Shown: positions 10,183-22,796 of the stretch, in pieces | Numbering within the stretch: the stretch's first letter is position 1 | Layout: every line of letters begins with the position of its first letter | Assembly: GCA_026075535.2 (NCBI GenBank) | Contig: AP026544.2 | Location: 3,100,001-3,164,000 of the forward strand | Direction: 5' to 3' | DNA from: Tricholoma matsutake | Lineage: Eukaryota > Basidiomycota > Agaricomycetes > Agaricales > Tricholomataceae | Length of the DNA: 64,000 nt | Program-made: the position numbers and the translations under genes | Notes under the pieces: generated by a model | Databases searched by the model: none | Seen by the model: the letters and a program-made list of their open reading frames with translations, nothing else | What the model was told of the DNA's origin: nothing

Positions 10183-11035
10183 TTTTTTGCCTACCTATCT
10201 ATGCCTCAACATTGCTCTCAGCCATATCTAGGAATACCCCCATAACCAGAACTCATTGTGTTTTTTCATCTTTGAGCCCCATCTAGAGTAGATTCTGTAC
10301 ACAATAAAATACCATCTCATTCCCATGAGATGTCTCACAATTGTTTGCCAGTGAACAGGGTTCAAATCATCTGGGTTTGTTTACCTGTGTCACACCATTG
10401 AGAGCTTCTGAGCTCCATCATCTGCATATCACAAGGCCAGTGCATAGATTGTGCCTACTCACCATTGATTACTCCTAATAGTGGTCATTTCACTCATTAT
10501 TGAATGGGGATGGTCCAGCTTGTGTCCAACATCCTTGTTTCATTCATGTATGGTCCACTTTCATCCCTGATAAACATTATTGACTATTGATAGGATTATC
10601 ATTTCAAAATATTGAGACTGTCCGGTTTTGGGCACTGGCACTTCATTGTCTTTGTGGCATACTTATCTGTGCACCATTTCTTTTCACATGGAGCTATGGT
10701 CATGCCCAACATTGTGGGATCCACCATTCCATGAACTATCCTTTCAGTGTTAGCAGGTTTGTGCTGCAGCACAAGCATTACAATCATGAGATGGAGTATT
10801 TACTATCCAAAAGTAGGTTGCAGGACACTTTCTCAAGTCAGGCTGACCCAATATATTTTCAAGAATACTGAAAGGAGATTTCATATGTATTGCACCTTGC
10901 GAGAGGTCTAAAAGGCATATGATACAGATGGAGAATACTCAGTTGATCCAACCCCCACTTCATACATATTATGCCTCACATATGAGCCCACCCAGTCATC
11001 ACTGTGCTGTCAGAAGACAGGGAGACCATTGATAT
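10183..11035. other. No gene recognised
   Basis: Low-CpG decayed sequence. The 94-codon frame at 10587-10871 has no recognisable motif. The hAT element below probably begins within the last part of this stretch, but I could not find its terminal inverted repeat. Confidence 0.4.
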
Positions 11036-13935
11036 TAATATCATGGACTCTGATCCAGATGTCAACAATCCTTCTCATCATGTTACCCAGCCACCTGTCC
11101 AAGGTCCTTTACATTCCATCTACTTGACCAATCCTCACTAACTATGTTGAGGTTACAGGGACAATTGCGAGTCGACACATCATGAGATCAGTCCAATCTG
11201 TCGAGTCCATTGATAGCACCACCCGAAAGCAACAATCCACTACTCAAGATGTTACGCATCATTTCATGCCAAGGAAGGAAGGAGAGGACCACATCTGCAT
11301 GTCATGCAGGTTAGTATCGCTTCATGGCACTGAATATTTATGATCTGATATTGCTCTCAATTAGAGATGAGCACAATGCCCTCAAAGACAAAATGCAATG
11401 GCCAAACCATTGTAACTACATATATTCCTGGAGGACGGTGAACAGCGGACTCAGATCTCACCTTGAACACTTCCATAAAGAGGAATATCTACTCCTCAGC
11501 AAGCAAAGGGGCTGGGTGGTACAGCTTGCTTCAGTCAAGAACCAACAATCAAAGTCTGCTGGTAACTTGAGGCCCCGGCCCATGTTTTCATCAGATGCTG
11601 TCACTGATTACTTGGTTCACTTCATTGCTGCCAATGACCAGGTAAGACTCACCCTGCTAGAAGTGGGGTCTTTGATTTTCTTATTATCAATTTATCTATA
11701 GTCCATCAACATGGTTGAGAACAGGCAGTTCGGAGAGCTCTTGACCCTTTTTTGGGATGATTATCATGAGGATGATATCCCTCACCAGTCCCATGTATGT
11801 GAAGCAATAATGTAAATGTGGCAAAAGTCATTAAAAGGATTAAAATTAAATCTAGTGGTACAGTTAATAGATTGAATTGGTATTAGTTTACTAATGTCTT
11901 TCATATTCTAGAAAGTGGTCGGCACTTTATCCTTCACCATGAACATATGGTCCGATAAGAAGCACCAATCATATCTTTGCATTATGGTTCACTGGCTGGC
12001 TTATAACCAGCCTGATAACCAAGGGGCACTGGTTCTGAAGGCTTTGCTTCTCACTTTCCATGCACTCTATGGAAGACACACTGGCAAAGCCATTGCTGAT
12101 ATTGTATATGCTTTGCTCAAGAGTGCAGGCATTACCAGCGATGTATGTGTTGCTATAATTATATCTCTAAGTCTCCACTCATAGTTACATCAGGCTGGAC
12201 ACTGGATGCTCAACAATGCATCCAATAATGGCACATTTTTGACATGCCTGCAAGATATTTATCTTCATTCCCAGCCTACTGTTGTCTTTGATGCTGAAGA
12301 TTCCTAAATAGCCTGCTTCCCCCACATCATCAACATATGTGTGCAACACACAATAAAGGCGTTGAACAATAATACAGATCCAAACTTGGAAGACAACAAC
12401 ACCACCCACAACAATGATTATGTCCCCACTGATCTCCTTGCCAAAGTTCGGTCACTGGTCAAAGTGATTTGAGCTTCTGGGCAGCGCCAAGCCACATTCA
12501 ACCAAATTGTCTCAAGCAGAAATGGCTCCAGGTGGTGGAAAGATGAAAAAGAGGCCCCTATATTGATCAAACTGTTAAGATTCCTTCACGATGTGAGGGC
12601 TAGATGGGATTCTATGTATCAAATGCTTGTCAGAATCTGAACATTCAAGCAGGTAAATACATTTCCTTGTTCTTGCACTTGTCTCTAGCTGACCATCAAT
12701 AAGCCACTTGACCAATTTCTGAGCCTTGGGAGCTCAAGTGACATTGAGAAATTTTGCTTGTCAGCTGTGGAGTGGATCCGTGTTACTGATATAATTGGTG
12801 TACTCCAGGTAACATCTCCAAACCAATTTGATGCTTATATTTCAAGCTAATGCACCACCTCAGTACCTGTACTCCATCCAACAAGTGTTGTTGAAGGAGA
12901 AAACTCCAGTATTAGCAGGCGTCATCCCCACATTTGAGCACTTTATGACAGCATGGGAGTCTCTCACCAAGAAAAACCCCCATTTAAGAGATGCCCTTGA
13001 TGTTGGCCTCTCTTTCACAACTAAATATTATGGTAAAATGGATTCTACCAAGGCTTATGTTGTTGTGATGTGTGAGTGGAGCCTCACTTTCAGCATTTTA
13101 TTTTAACGATACTCATTATTCCAGTCATTCATCCTGGTATTCGCTTAACCTGGATTAGGAAGCATTGGGGACCAGAATTTGTGGTAGATGCTGAGACAAA
13201 GATCAAGGACCTTGTACATCACCATGTCTTCCTGCAGCGTGCTTATCTGCTCATTAATGACTATGTGTTAGATGGCTGCCTACAGAGTAAGACATGCTAT
13301 AGGCATCACTGCACCAATCACTACTTCTCGTGCTCTTGCCATGGGCCCATCTAAGACCTCTCTAGGATATGCCAACCTTGGTCTGCCCTCCTGGCTGAAT
13401 ATCAATGTTGATGATGAGATGAACTGGCCTGAGGCCAGCATGGAAGGACATTCCATTGAAGAAGAATTTACCACTTATGATAACTCAAAGTGGGTGCCCA
13501 TTGACCAGGATCTTTTTGCATACTGGGGTGTAAGTGGTCTATTATCACAGGTTAGCTAGCTGACTCAATGTTATGGCATTATAGCTTTGCTGAGAGCAGT
13601 ATCCAACAATTTTCACCATATCAATGGATTACCTTCCTATTCAGGCTTCTTCTGTCCCATGTGAACAGGCTTTTGTGTCAATTGCTGAAACTGACACAGC
13701 TTGATGCAATTGGATCAGCCTGGTATTAATGGAAGCACTACAAATGTTGAAACATAGCTTTAACAACTCATCTATGGATTTCACTGCTAATCTTCTCACC
13801 CCAGAAGCCAAGCTCGTTGTGGACACCAATGTGGACTTACTTGCTAATTTAATGTCTGCGAGTGGGGATGTGATGCAAGAGAATGTGATGGACAGGATCA
13901 TAGTAGAGATCAAAAATGAGGCTGACACAGCTTGA
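11036..13935 (+). pseudogene. hAT-superfamily transposase pseudogene (BED finger plus dimerisation domain)
   Basis: Readable in pieces over 2.9 kb. A BED-type zinc finger is suggested by HICMSC near 11300 and SGLRSHLEHFH near 11448-11480. The central region at 11915-12184 has SFTMNIWSDKKHQSYL and HWLAY, the usual hAT catalytic-domain phrasing. The next segment reads LDNASNNGTFL (about 12200) and FPHIINICVQHTIKAL. The C-terminal hAT dimerisation segment reads YWGVSG (13525) and SSVPCEQAF (13650), then LVLMEALQMLKHS (about 13725). Several segments are separated by probable introns, and stops and frame changes are scattered throughout. It is inactive as it stands. Confidence 0.8.
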
Positions 13936-13967
13936 TCATGTGCTTCTCTCTCTATTTTTTAAGGCTG

Positions 13968-14673
13968 TGTTAAGAACTGATCCTAGAAGATGTGTTGGAA
14001 TCCAATCGGACCCTGCAGGTGATGATAGTGGAAGGTTGTTGGGTCATTGCAGATTCTGCAGGAGGGGAAACAGAAAGGACTTGGCTTCAGCTTGTAAGAA
14101 GCTGCACCCTTCACCTTGTCTGGTGTCCTAATTTCAAGTCGAAGGTTTGGAGGTAGGAGCAGGAAAGTGCAGGTAAATGTGGAAGGAGTATGGAGGGACT
14201 TAGGTTAAGTTCAGGTGAGGTTAGAACTTCAGAGGGAGACTAGAGGTCGAGTCGAATGGAGTTCTGACTCTTAGAGAACTGAGGTTGGAGTAGAAGGAGG
14301 TTTAGATTGGCAGGATAAAGTTGAGTCTATGTTGATATATGAACTGAGGAATACAAGGCGAAACTAACTAAGCTTAAATACTGTAGACCAGAATAAATGT
14401 GGAACAGGAATGAAGACTGTGGCAGTGTCTCAACTGTGTAGATAAATTTCTTAGTGGGAGCTGCACAGGAATCCACAGTTGAATTTGCAATAGAGATGGC
14501 AGCCTTGGGAAGGCAGCTGTGGGTGCTGTACAAGGTGGCCTGGTGCACAGCAGTGTGGGCAGTGCAAGGCGGCTGGGAACAAAATTGGGAGGAGTAGACA
14601 AATGTCGGGTTTGACATGTGGAAAAGGGTCAGATGGATGCAGGCTCTGATCAGGCAAGGAATGGTTCTTGACA
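13968..14673. mobile_element. Solo LTR, family S, copy 1
   Basis: Starts TGTTAAGAACTG, ends GGTTCTTGACA, and is flanked by a perfect 5-bp duplication GGCTG at 13963-13967 and 14674-14678. A second solo LTR of this family lies at 25305-26478; both share GAACAGAAAGGACTTGGCTT and a TGTCCTAATTT phrase. No coding sequence is inside, so the internal region was lost by LTR-LTR recombination. Confidence 0.85.
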
Positions 14674-14948
14674 GGCTGCTGAAATCCAAATGATGTGTAC
14701 TTTTAGTTGATACTATTAACCACAAATACTGTAACACCATATATACTGATGAGAAATCTGATCTTGACTGTCTCTTATTTACATAAGCAATTCTGGTTGA
14801 ATCAACATTGAACTTAAACCACATCGAAGATAGCAAATACTCTTCTCACCATAAGTACTTATCTTTCTCACTGATCAAGGGTAACAATGCTGATGTTGAA
14901 GCAAGGTAGTCTTTTTCACAATTTGCTCAATAACACTGACTCGTGACC

Positions 14949-15973
14949 AATGGGAGATCTGCCTCCTGGTGTGTTCAGAGTATGTGGAAAGTATAGGCTG
15001 AGAAAGAAGATCAGTTCAGGGTCCTTTGGTGAGTTTCTTCACTTCTTATACCTCTCCCCAAGTTACACCTTTTTACATAGGTGAAGTGTACTATGCAAAC
15101 AATGTCTTCACTGGTGAAGGGATTGCAGTCAAGATGGAGTCCCTTGATGCAGATAATCCAAAACTTAGTCATGAGTGGAAGGTGTACAAGGCCCTGGGTG
15201 GTGGCCCTGGCATGCCACGAGTATCTTGGTTTGGTGCCAAGCATGGCTACAGAGCAATGACCATGAATTTTCTGGGTCCATCTCTTGAAGACCTTTTGGA
15301 CTCTTGCAACCATACGTTCACGCTTAAAACTGTTCTTATGCTAGCTGACCAGTTGGTGAGTTTTGTAACTTTCACTATTTCTAGTGCTTGGGGTGAGTGC
15401 CTCATTGAAGCTAATCTGACACCTATATTTCCTGTGTCAAATACATCCATTCTCAACATTACATCCACTGTGACATCAAACCTGATAACTTCCTCATTGG
15501 CGCTCATTGTGAGCGCCATCTGGTCAATATCATCGATTTTGGGCTTGCAAACAGATATTGCGATGAAATTACCTTCATTCATATCCCTTACCAAACATCT
15601 AGTTGGCATGGCATGCTATACTTCAATCAACTCCCACTTGAGCATTGAACAGGCCCAATGTGATGATCTTGAATCCCTTGCATACAACCTCATCTATTTT
15701 CTCTGTGGTTCACTTCCATGGCAACATCTTGATGCATCTCCAAGGACAAAAAAGCATTGTGGTATTATGCAACAGAAGTCGTGGATTTCTGTTGCTGAGT
15801 TATGTTCTGGCATTCCTGATGAGTTCTGCACTTTTCTTTGTTACACTTGGGCCCTTGCCTTCACTGCAGAGCCAGATTACACCTATGTTCACACAATGTT
15901 CCAAGACCTCTTCAACAGATGTGGATATCAGGATGATGGAGTCTTCAACTGGAGTGAGAGGACTGAACGATAA
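14949..15973 (+). pseudogene. Casein kinase 1-like Ser/Thr protein kinase, probably a pseudogene
   Basis: From ATG 14949 the first exon reads MGDLPPGVFRVCGKYRLRKK and ends in the glycine loop (ISSGSF). An intron at about 15028-15080 precedes GEVYYA. Conserved positions seen: the ATP-site lysine in IAVKME, LADQL, the catalytic loop HCDIKPDNFL, DFGLANRY, SINSHLSIEQ, DDLESLAY, GSLPW, then PDYTYV and the closing GYQDDG. Faults: after LADQL the intron lacks an AG acceptor at the expected join, and a few bases are missing after HIPYQ, shifting the frame (about 15595). The presence of introns argues against a processed copy. CK1 enzymes phosphorylate acidic Ser/Thr sites in many pathways. Confidence 0.75.
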
Positions 15974-16449
15974 ATATTCTATCCTCAAGTTGCCTCGACA
16001 CCAACCCTGAGATTCCAGGTTGTGCTGAGTGTCCTGTTATTCTTTGCACCTACTTTCATGGTCTTTGCATGTGCCTAGCTGTGCTAGACTGCCACTCCTA
16101 CATTTATACATATGCAATGCCCAAGGACACTTTATGTATCACAATTTTATGGTACATTATTTAGGTTTATGTCACCTTGTCACCTTGTTCAAAGGTTGTT
16201 GTATAGTATGTTACTACTACAAGATCCTGTTGTATGTAACACATTATATCATACTTTCCCCTGTGACATAGAAGGCATCTTTGAGTCGTCAAAGTTCAAG
16301 ACAATTCCAGCTTTCTCCATCATAGTATTGATGTATGCCAAACTTGAATAGTGGTTGCCATGTTTACAATTTGATATATGCCTACATTTTGGGATATGCC
16401 TGTACAGCCTTGATGGACCTGAAACTTTCCTTCAACCTGCTTTGGAATT
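15974..16449. other. No gene recognised
   Basis: AT-rich spacer after the CK1 fragment. The open frames at 16029-16351 are Cys/Leu/Tyr-rich and look random. Confidence 0.4.
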
Positions 16450-17920
16450 GGAATAACACTGTTGACTCTATTTGCCAAGAAATCAAAGGATGCAAAGAAT
16501 GCTAAGGATGGGTTGAAGGAGCCTGGAGAATGGGTGAGCCATTTCTTTTTCCCAGTTACTGATGTGCAGCCTCTAGCATTACGAGGAGCAGGCAAAAGGA
16601 TTGTAAGTGCCAACTCATCCAAATTCCATCTTTGTGCTTACAAAACTCCAGGGAAATCTACGACGGCAACAAAGTTGCATCAAGGTATGTAATTGATGTT
16701 CTAATGCTGCCAACTAGAGGGTGTGAGTGGTCGCTACATGTGTGGAAGGCTGGAAGCAGCAGTAGTGGTGGTAAGGGACATGGTAAGGGAGGTGGTAAGG
16801 AAAGCAGTAGTAGATGCAGAGGACCATCCAACAGTTGACCACCATGGGGAACAGGCAGGGAAAGCAGCAGGGAAGCAGGAGAATGGAATGCAAGGAAGCA
16901 GCCGTCAGAAGAATCCAAGTGAAACAGGTGTGTCAGGCGAGGATGTAGCACCTGCAGCCCGATCAAACACCTGGTTTTCTCCCATCAAAATGGCCTCATT
17001 TTTGTCCAGCAAGCCTAAGGTACTGTCCTCTACCAACCAACTGTTCATGCAGTGTTATGCATTACAACAAAAGTTAATCTGTTCACCTGTTCATGACCAA
17101 GTGTTCACCGTTACAGAAAAAAAATCTGTTCATGCTTGAATTAAGCACAATGAGGCTATATTTAGATAACAAAAGGCATTACATAAATATGACCTACATA
17201 TTTTTTTTTTGCTTTTAGATGGATGACTCAGAATGCAGAATGCAACATGGATCCATTCACAATTCCTGTACATTATCAACAAATCCTGCTCCCTGATCCT
17301 GCATGCTCAATTTCAGAACTTCTCAAATTCCCCTTTCCTCCCCAAGCCTGATCAAGTCCCTCAAATGGTCAATACTGGTCTTCAAACCCACCAGCTACTG
17401 CCAATGTAGACATTGACAATTCGAAGTCTCTGACAATTCCAGGCCAAACATCACTGCAGCATATAAAGGAACAGGTCTATCAGCATTATTTACATTGAGG
17501 TGCCACTTCAATTCAATACTCCCACCTATCTGCTGGTCTTCCCCTTGAAGCTTTTCTGTTGTGGGTCATGACATACTGGGTCAAGGTGTCTCATTTTTGG
17601 CAACATGTAAAGGAGCCATGGCAGCATGTCAAGCTTTGGTTGATGAAGAAATGGAATGCATTCCAAAAACCCAAAAGATGATGAGTTTGTGACAAAACAT
17701 AGGCTGCACTTCGAAACTTGCCATGGGCTGGCAATGTTTTTGGTTTCACTGAGGATGAACCGGTGATGAAGCTAGTGCATTGACAACATAACAGTCAATG
17801 TCACTCCTCGTGGTCGCAGCTTGTGGAAGAAGAGAAAAAATGTTCTCTACTCATCTAATTGGTGGGTTGATAACCCAACCAGTGACAGTGATGAGTCCTA
17901 GTATGTACATAGCATCATAA
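16450..17920 (+). pseudogene. Decayed gene resembling the N-terminal region of Ulp1-like transposon proteins
   Basis: A frame beginning MTLFAKKSKDAKNAKDGLKE (16462) continues to KTPGKSTTATKLHQ, followed by an intron-like GTATGT to CTAG (about 16685-16718) and a second exon reading VSGRYMCGRLEAAVVVVRD, ending with APAARSNTWFSPIKMASFL. After a gap, pieces read ILLPDPACSISELLKFPFPP (about 17285), LPLEAFLLWVMTYWVKVSHF (about 17545) and LPWAGNVFGFTEDEPVMKLV (about 17720). From memory of the family, Agaricomycete Ulp1-like proteins carry similar phrases ahead of their protease domain, but no protease triad follows here. The family link is an inference. Confidence 0.4.
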
Positions 17921-18887
17921 ACTAGTCAGAAAATAGCATTTTTTTGGGCAGAAATTTTTAGTTCATAACACTCTTCAAAGAGATTTGTTACATGTTATGA
18001 TGCAAAAATCTCTTCTGTTCAAGACTCCATGTTATGTGTTACATGAACAGTAGGTTGGTAGAGGACAGTATCTCATTTTGGCTCCTTTTTACTGGGTAGT
18101 TGACATCATTGTAATGCAAGTACTAACTCCTATTCCATGCTACCATGTAATAGACTAGTTATGTACAATGTACATAAAGTAATATACTTCTGAAACTTCC
18201 ATGCAAATACACAATGAGCATGATTTCCGTGACCTAGTCGACTCAAGTCAACTAACAGCCAGCTGAAGCTGGCTTGAGTTGGGATAACCGATAGCTGGCT
18301 AGCAGACCAGTAAAAAGCCGAATTGAGCCAAGGATCAGTTCAGCTTCACAATGGCTGACAAAGCCATGGCTGTGCAAGCCAGATCACAGTCTGGCTCAGC
18401 CACAGCAACACTAGCACTGAGCTTAATGGTGGTGGGTATTCCCAGCCATCCACCAGTAGGATGTTCTGTACCAAAGACTTCTTTGGTCAATGGGGGGATG
18501 GTAGCTGTGGCCAAACAGCTGGCCACAGTGCTGGTGTTGGTGGGGGGCATGGGGTTTCATATGGAGCCATGGAGTAATCCAGAGAGGGCTCAGAATGAGG
18601 AAGATATCCAGATGACTCAATGAGGGTCATGCTGGAGGGTAAAGAACTGTTCCCCTTGCATTTCCCAAAGGGGAACAGAGGAGTCTCACTTCCATTTGGG
18701 GCAAGGGTGGAGCAAGGCAACATCTTTGGGGCCAGGCAACCACATGTGTGGTTCCATCATCAGAGGTTCATCCTCTGATCAATGGTTGGGGTGCTGCCTC
18801 AGATGTTCCAATATGTCTGAGGCCATGGCAGGTTCCTCCAGTTGTGAAGAGGAAGTGTGGCCAGCAGTGGACATCAGCCAGCCCACT
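17921..18887. other. No gene recognised
   Basis: Holds a short inverted CAGCTGAAGCTGG motif near 18262 and small Ala/Val/Gly-rich frames at 18335-18723 that lack any recognisable domain. Confidence 0.4.
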
Positions 18888-18987
18888 GCAAGTCCAGTCC
18901 AGTTTTTTCCATTTATGGAACTGGTCCGGTTGCAGTTGTTTTACTGGGATGCCAAAAAACTGGACCAGACTGGACTTTCAAACACTA
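18888..18987. mobile_element. TAGTGTTT-family MITE, truncated copy 2
   Basis: The right end ACTGGACTTTCAAACACTA matches the family terminus. The left end has AAGTCCAGTCCAG but lacks the outer TAGTGTTT, so it is cut short. Only about 100 bp remain. Confidence 0.55.
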
Positions 18988-19703
18988 AGATTCATGGAGC
19001 ATGTCCTGGAGGCTGGAGCTGAGTCATGATTTTTGGTACCCAGAAAGGCTGAGAAAGCATGCTCAGCTATTCTGAGCAGCCCCATGGGGCCTTACTGCAT
19101 CAAAAAATTTGCTCATCCCAGCCTTACTTATGCTCATATATGGTAAGAGTACACAGATTTTGACCTCCCAAACAATTTTGTGTCTGTGCACAGGTGGTGG
19201 TGACTAAGTGATTGGCACCATAGGATTCACACCATAACAAGTGCAAGTGCCTTAGACTACCAGACAAACCCCTTTATCAAATGATGACTGCTTGTGAGAG
19301 CCAGCCTGACAGATAACTTGAATGTTTTGACAAGGAGCCTAGTATACACCTTATCACAAATCTCTTTACACACACATTTCACCTGACTGCTTTACTTTAA
19401 AACCTATTTGCAGCATACCATCATCAGACTAGCAAGGGATCATTTGACACTGAGTAATGTTGAGCCCAACTCAGTGCAAATTACCTATAAGGAGTGCTGG
19501 GGAGATCTTTGGAGAAACCCACCTCATTGTCAGAGTAGACCTGGAGCAATCTAGTCTGCAAGAGCAGTGTGCCTCTCAAGACATTTTCTGAACACTGATC
19601 AGTTTTACCCATCATATCTGACATGACCCCATTCCATATGACACCATCATCACTGCTCTCACCCACCACACCTTTATCCATCACCAACCTACCACCATTA
19701 AAC
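18988..19703. other. Leader region of Gypsy A; no LTR identified
   Basis: The sequence upstream of the gag start should contain a 5' LTR and primer-binding site. I cannot find a matching 3' copy, so no boundary is claimed. Confidence 0.35.
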
Positions 19704-20262
19704 ATGGCTGAATTGTCTGAAGCCTTTTCCCTGCAACATGAGCAAGTACTCTCCATAGAGGAACACTATGGTAGCTTGAAATGTGAACATGATGAGATTG
19801 TCACACAGTTCTTGATGATGAAAGAGGAGTTGGACCTCACCAAAACCAAACTTGAAGATTCAAAGTGCAGGTTGCCAAAGATTGCATCATCACCAGCATT
19901 CACTGAAAAAAATGGACAAAGTCGACACATTCTGCACTGCATGCTATATATACCTGCACAGGTGCACAGATGAATTTCTGATGGAGGAATCCAAGGTCAT
20001 ATGGATTCTCTCATTCTTGCAGGGCAGCACAGCACTGAAATGGCGCAAGGTGGCCATACATGAGAGTATGAATGGTGGGATACCATTCAAGACAGATGAA
20101 ATAATGCTGGACAATATTGAGGAGACCTTCAGGGATCCCAACAAGGAAGACACCTGCATCTTCAAAATCACCACCATGGTGCAAGGTGAAAAAACTGTGG
20201 ATGAGCATGTCCAAGATTTCAAGATCACCATGCATGAATTGGGCTATACCAGGAAGCCCTGA
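19704..20262 (+). pseudogene. Gypsy A gag, frameshifted
   Basis: Begins MAELSEAFSLQHEQVLSIEE at 19704, with a coiled-coil-like stretch (EELDLTKTKLEDSK). At a run of seven A residues near 19905 the frame shifts, and the capsid-like part resumes with DTFCTACYIYLHRC, ILSFLQGSTALKWRK and ETFRDPNKED, a typical retrotransposon Gag phrase. It stops at 20262. The A-run slip would be one nucleotide. Confidence 0.7.
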
Positions 20263-20579
20263 ATCTATGAGTTCAAGCAGTCCCCAGCTGGGCACTGTGT
20301 GAACAACTCAACAACCTGAAGTGGAGACAGGACCCCTGAAAGTACTCCAAGATGCCTGATCTCCTGGTGCAGATAAAAATGTGATAGAAAATCTTAAGAT
20401 AACTTTGGGTAAAATACTCAACATGCTATAAAAAATTTAAATCCAAGGTCAGAAAGCATGGGAATATTCTTTTGGTGAAGATAAAAATTCAATTTTGAGG
20501 ATCAGGCATCTCATAGTACCTTCAGGGGTCCTGCGGAGACCCTATACAATCAATGGGTGGTAGACAGAAGTGATGAGGC

Positions 20580-20945
20580 TTGATCACGATTCACCAATGG
20601 CGGCAGGCAAAAATGGGGGAACAAATGTTCACATCACACAGGAATCAGATGGTTAATGCACTGGAAAAGCCTAAGGCTCCAGCAGTGCAGCTATTTTGGG
20701 AGAATCAACCTAAAGCACAGCAGCCAGCAGCACCACTGAGAAGGGATCTGAATGCTATGTATGTGGATCACAGGAGAGTAAGACCTCTGATCAAGTGTTT
20801 CAAATGTCGCAAGCTTGGTCACATGGCAAGGAATTGCAAAATCAGGTTGGATGTACAAAACATGACCTTTGACAAGATCAGTGAATTCTTCTGGAAAGAA
20901 GAAGAGAAAGCAAGGAAGAAGGATTTTCTAAGCAAGGACAAGTAG
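20580..20945 (+). pseudogene. Gypsy A gag C-terminus with CCHC zinc knuckle
   Basis: A 121-codon frame includes the zinc knuckle CFKCRKLGHMARNC (about 20796-20838), the nucleocapsid RNA-binding motif, followed by a Lys/Glu-rich tail (WKEEEKARKKDF). Confidence 0.7.
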
Positions 20946-21151
20946 CTCCCACACTTGGTTCTCAGGATAGATACAGTAATTTAGTAGTGGAGAACCCATG
21001 TAATAACTATGAAACAAGGGGGACTCAGGAAGCTGAGCTTGGTGCACAGGATGTGTGCTTAATTCCTGTTTCACATAATGCATTGGAGTCTGAAATGAAA
21101 AAGAGCAAGGGAGAACTGATCTGAAAGCACTTTGTACAATCAATGAGGTTA

Positions 21152-21388
21152 GAGCAAGAAATATTGATGAATGTGGCTATCACAATGATGGATACACATG
21201 ACTCAATATCAGTCAAGGCACTGCTAGCCAGTGGGGTGACTGGGTTATTTATAGACAAGGCATTTGTACACTGAAACAGATTAAAAACACAAGCATTCCT
21301 GATCAGGGTGTACAACATGGATGGCACAGAGAGTCAAGGAGGCTCAATCACAGAGGAGATCACCTTGATGCTGTCACACAAGGGACAC
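21152..21388 (+). pseudogene. Gypsy A aspartic protease, damaged active site
   Basis: Reads ALLASGVTGLFIDKAFVH near 21215-21270, where retropepsins have a DSGAT-like motif; here the Asp is replaced, so it would be inactive. It continues as RVYNMDGTESQGGSITEE, matching Gypsy B's YNIDGTVNRGG, up to the hAT-like insertion. Confidence 0.7.
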
Positions 21389-22333
21389 TAGGCAAGTGCA
21401 TGAGTAACCCACAGGTAATTTTGAGCATACCCATACCTGTACCCACAACCCATGGGTCACAAGTGGCAGGTGATGGTGGGTACAGGGGTTGTGTTAACAA
21501 AAATACATTTATTTAATTATATGCTTATAATTATCAAACCACCCTATGAGCAGGTGCTCATAGGCATGGGGTGGAAGGTGGGCCCAGAGAAGCAAAAGAA
21601 AAAGAAAAAAAAAATAGTCCAGGAGATGTGTGTCCCCTGGGCCAGAGAAAAGAAAGAAAGAAAACACTCATCCCACAAGCAGCTGCTCATAGTGGTGGTT
21701 CTGGGTGCTCATCATCATCACCAGTACCAGTGAATACTTAAAAAAGTTTGTTAATAATAAAATAAGAAAATGAGAAGATAAAAGAACTTACCAATGGCCC
21801 AAGAGACATTGTTTGACATTTCTTGGGCCTTTTTTTTTGTTTGCTCTGCCTCCTCCTCATTGTTTCCCCCTCATCTCCAGTCATCTCATTGTTCCATTGT
21901 CTCCCACAGTGTTGTTGTTCCATTTGGCCTGGTGGTGGTGTTGCCTTTGTCTTGCTGTTTTGGAGTGGTACCTGTGTTGGTGGCCATCATGGTCTTCTCC
22001 CTGTTGTTGTCATTATTGTTGAAGTTGTTGTTGTCATTGTTGTTGTTGTTGTTGTTGGAAACTGGGCAAATGTAGGGGAACAATGCATCAACAATCAACA
22101 AACACATGACCTGTGCAACCTCATGGTATATAAACCATGCCCGTTCTAAGATTTGAGGCTGGGCTCTCGCCCCAGTATTAATTTCTATTGTAGGTAGTTA
22201 CATAGACTACTAGTAGTCTAGTTTTTGAGCTGTCACCTCCCTCTTGGTGATAAGTAGGTGTGGGTTTGCAGGTGGTAGAATCATGACCCATACCCATAAC
22301 CCCTATGGGTTACAGAACCTGTTTACTTCCCTA
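21389..22333. mobile_element. hAT-like element in Gypsy A protease, 8-bp TSD
   Basis: Flanked by AGGGACAC (21381-21388) and AGGAACAC (22334-22341), an 8-bp duplication with one G-to-A change that falls in the middle of the split coding frame. The ends are short and imperfect: TAGGCAAGT on the left and the complement of TAGGGAAGT on the right, both followed by TAACCCA and tetranucleotide-like ACCCATACC runs, a style known from hAT elements. The interior holds a copy of the palindrome/intron repeat family (intron 21791-21737 on minus; palindrome 21543-21564). No transposase. Confidence 0.75.
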
Positions 22334-22341
22334 AGGAACAC

Positions 22342-22796
22342 AGAGAAAAGGCCATGTTTGAGGTGTGCAATCTAGGAAAGGCATTGATGATCTTGGGTCA
22401 TCCATGGTTGAGGAAGAATAACTCAGAGATAGACTGGATCATGAGAGCAGTGAAGATGATGCAATGTCCACATGAATGCAACATGTACATAAGGGCAGTG
22501 AAGAAGAAGTTGGCAGCATGGTGGATGTACAAGCCATCAGTGGAGGAAATAGAAGATGAAGATGTACAGGCACATAAGAGAGGAGGAGTAGTTGAGAATG
22601 AGGATGTAATCTTGGAAGAAATTATCCAAGCAGCAGCATGACCCACATTGTGGGGAAGAAGACCTAAACCCGCAGATGAAAGATGGAGTGCAGAAGACAG
22701 TGGAAGAAAAGGTACCAGAACAGTTCCATAAACACCTAAAAGTGTTTGAGAAGAAAGCATCAGAAAGAATGCCAAAACACCAACCATGGGATTATG
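22342..22796 (+). pseudogene. Gypsy A protease-RT linker
   Basis: Resumes the frame after the insertion: FEVCNLGKALMILGHPWL, homologous to [18 protein letters not shown] in Gypsy B, then an acidic linker and FHKHLKVFEKKASERMP followed by QPWDY, where the next insertion begins. Confidence 0.75.

Noticed and set aside
21738..22149. Asn-rich and Val/Leu-rich open frames
   Set aside because: Produced by GTT/AAC trinucleotide runs within the palindrome repeat family.
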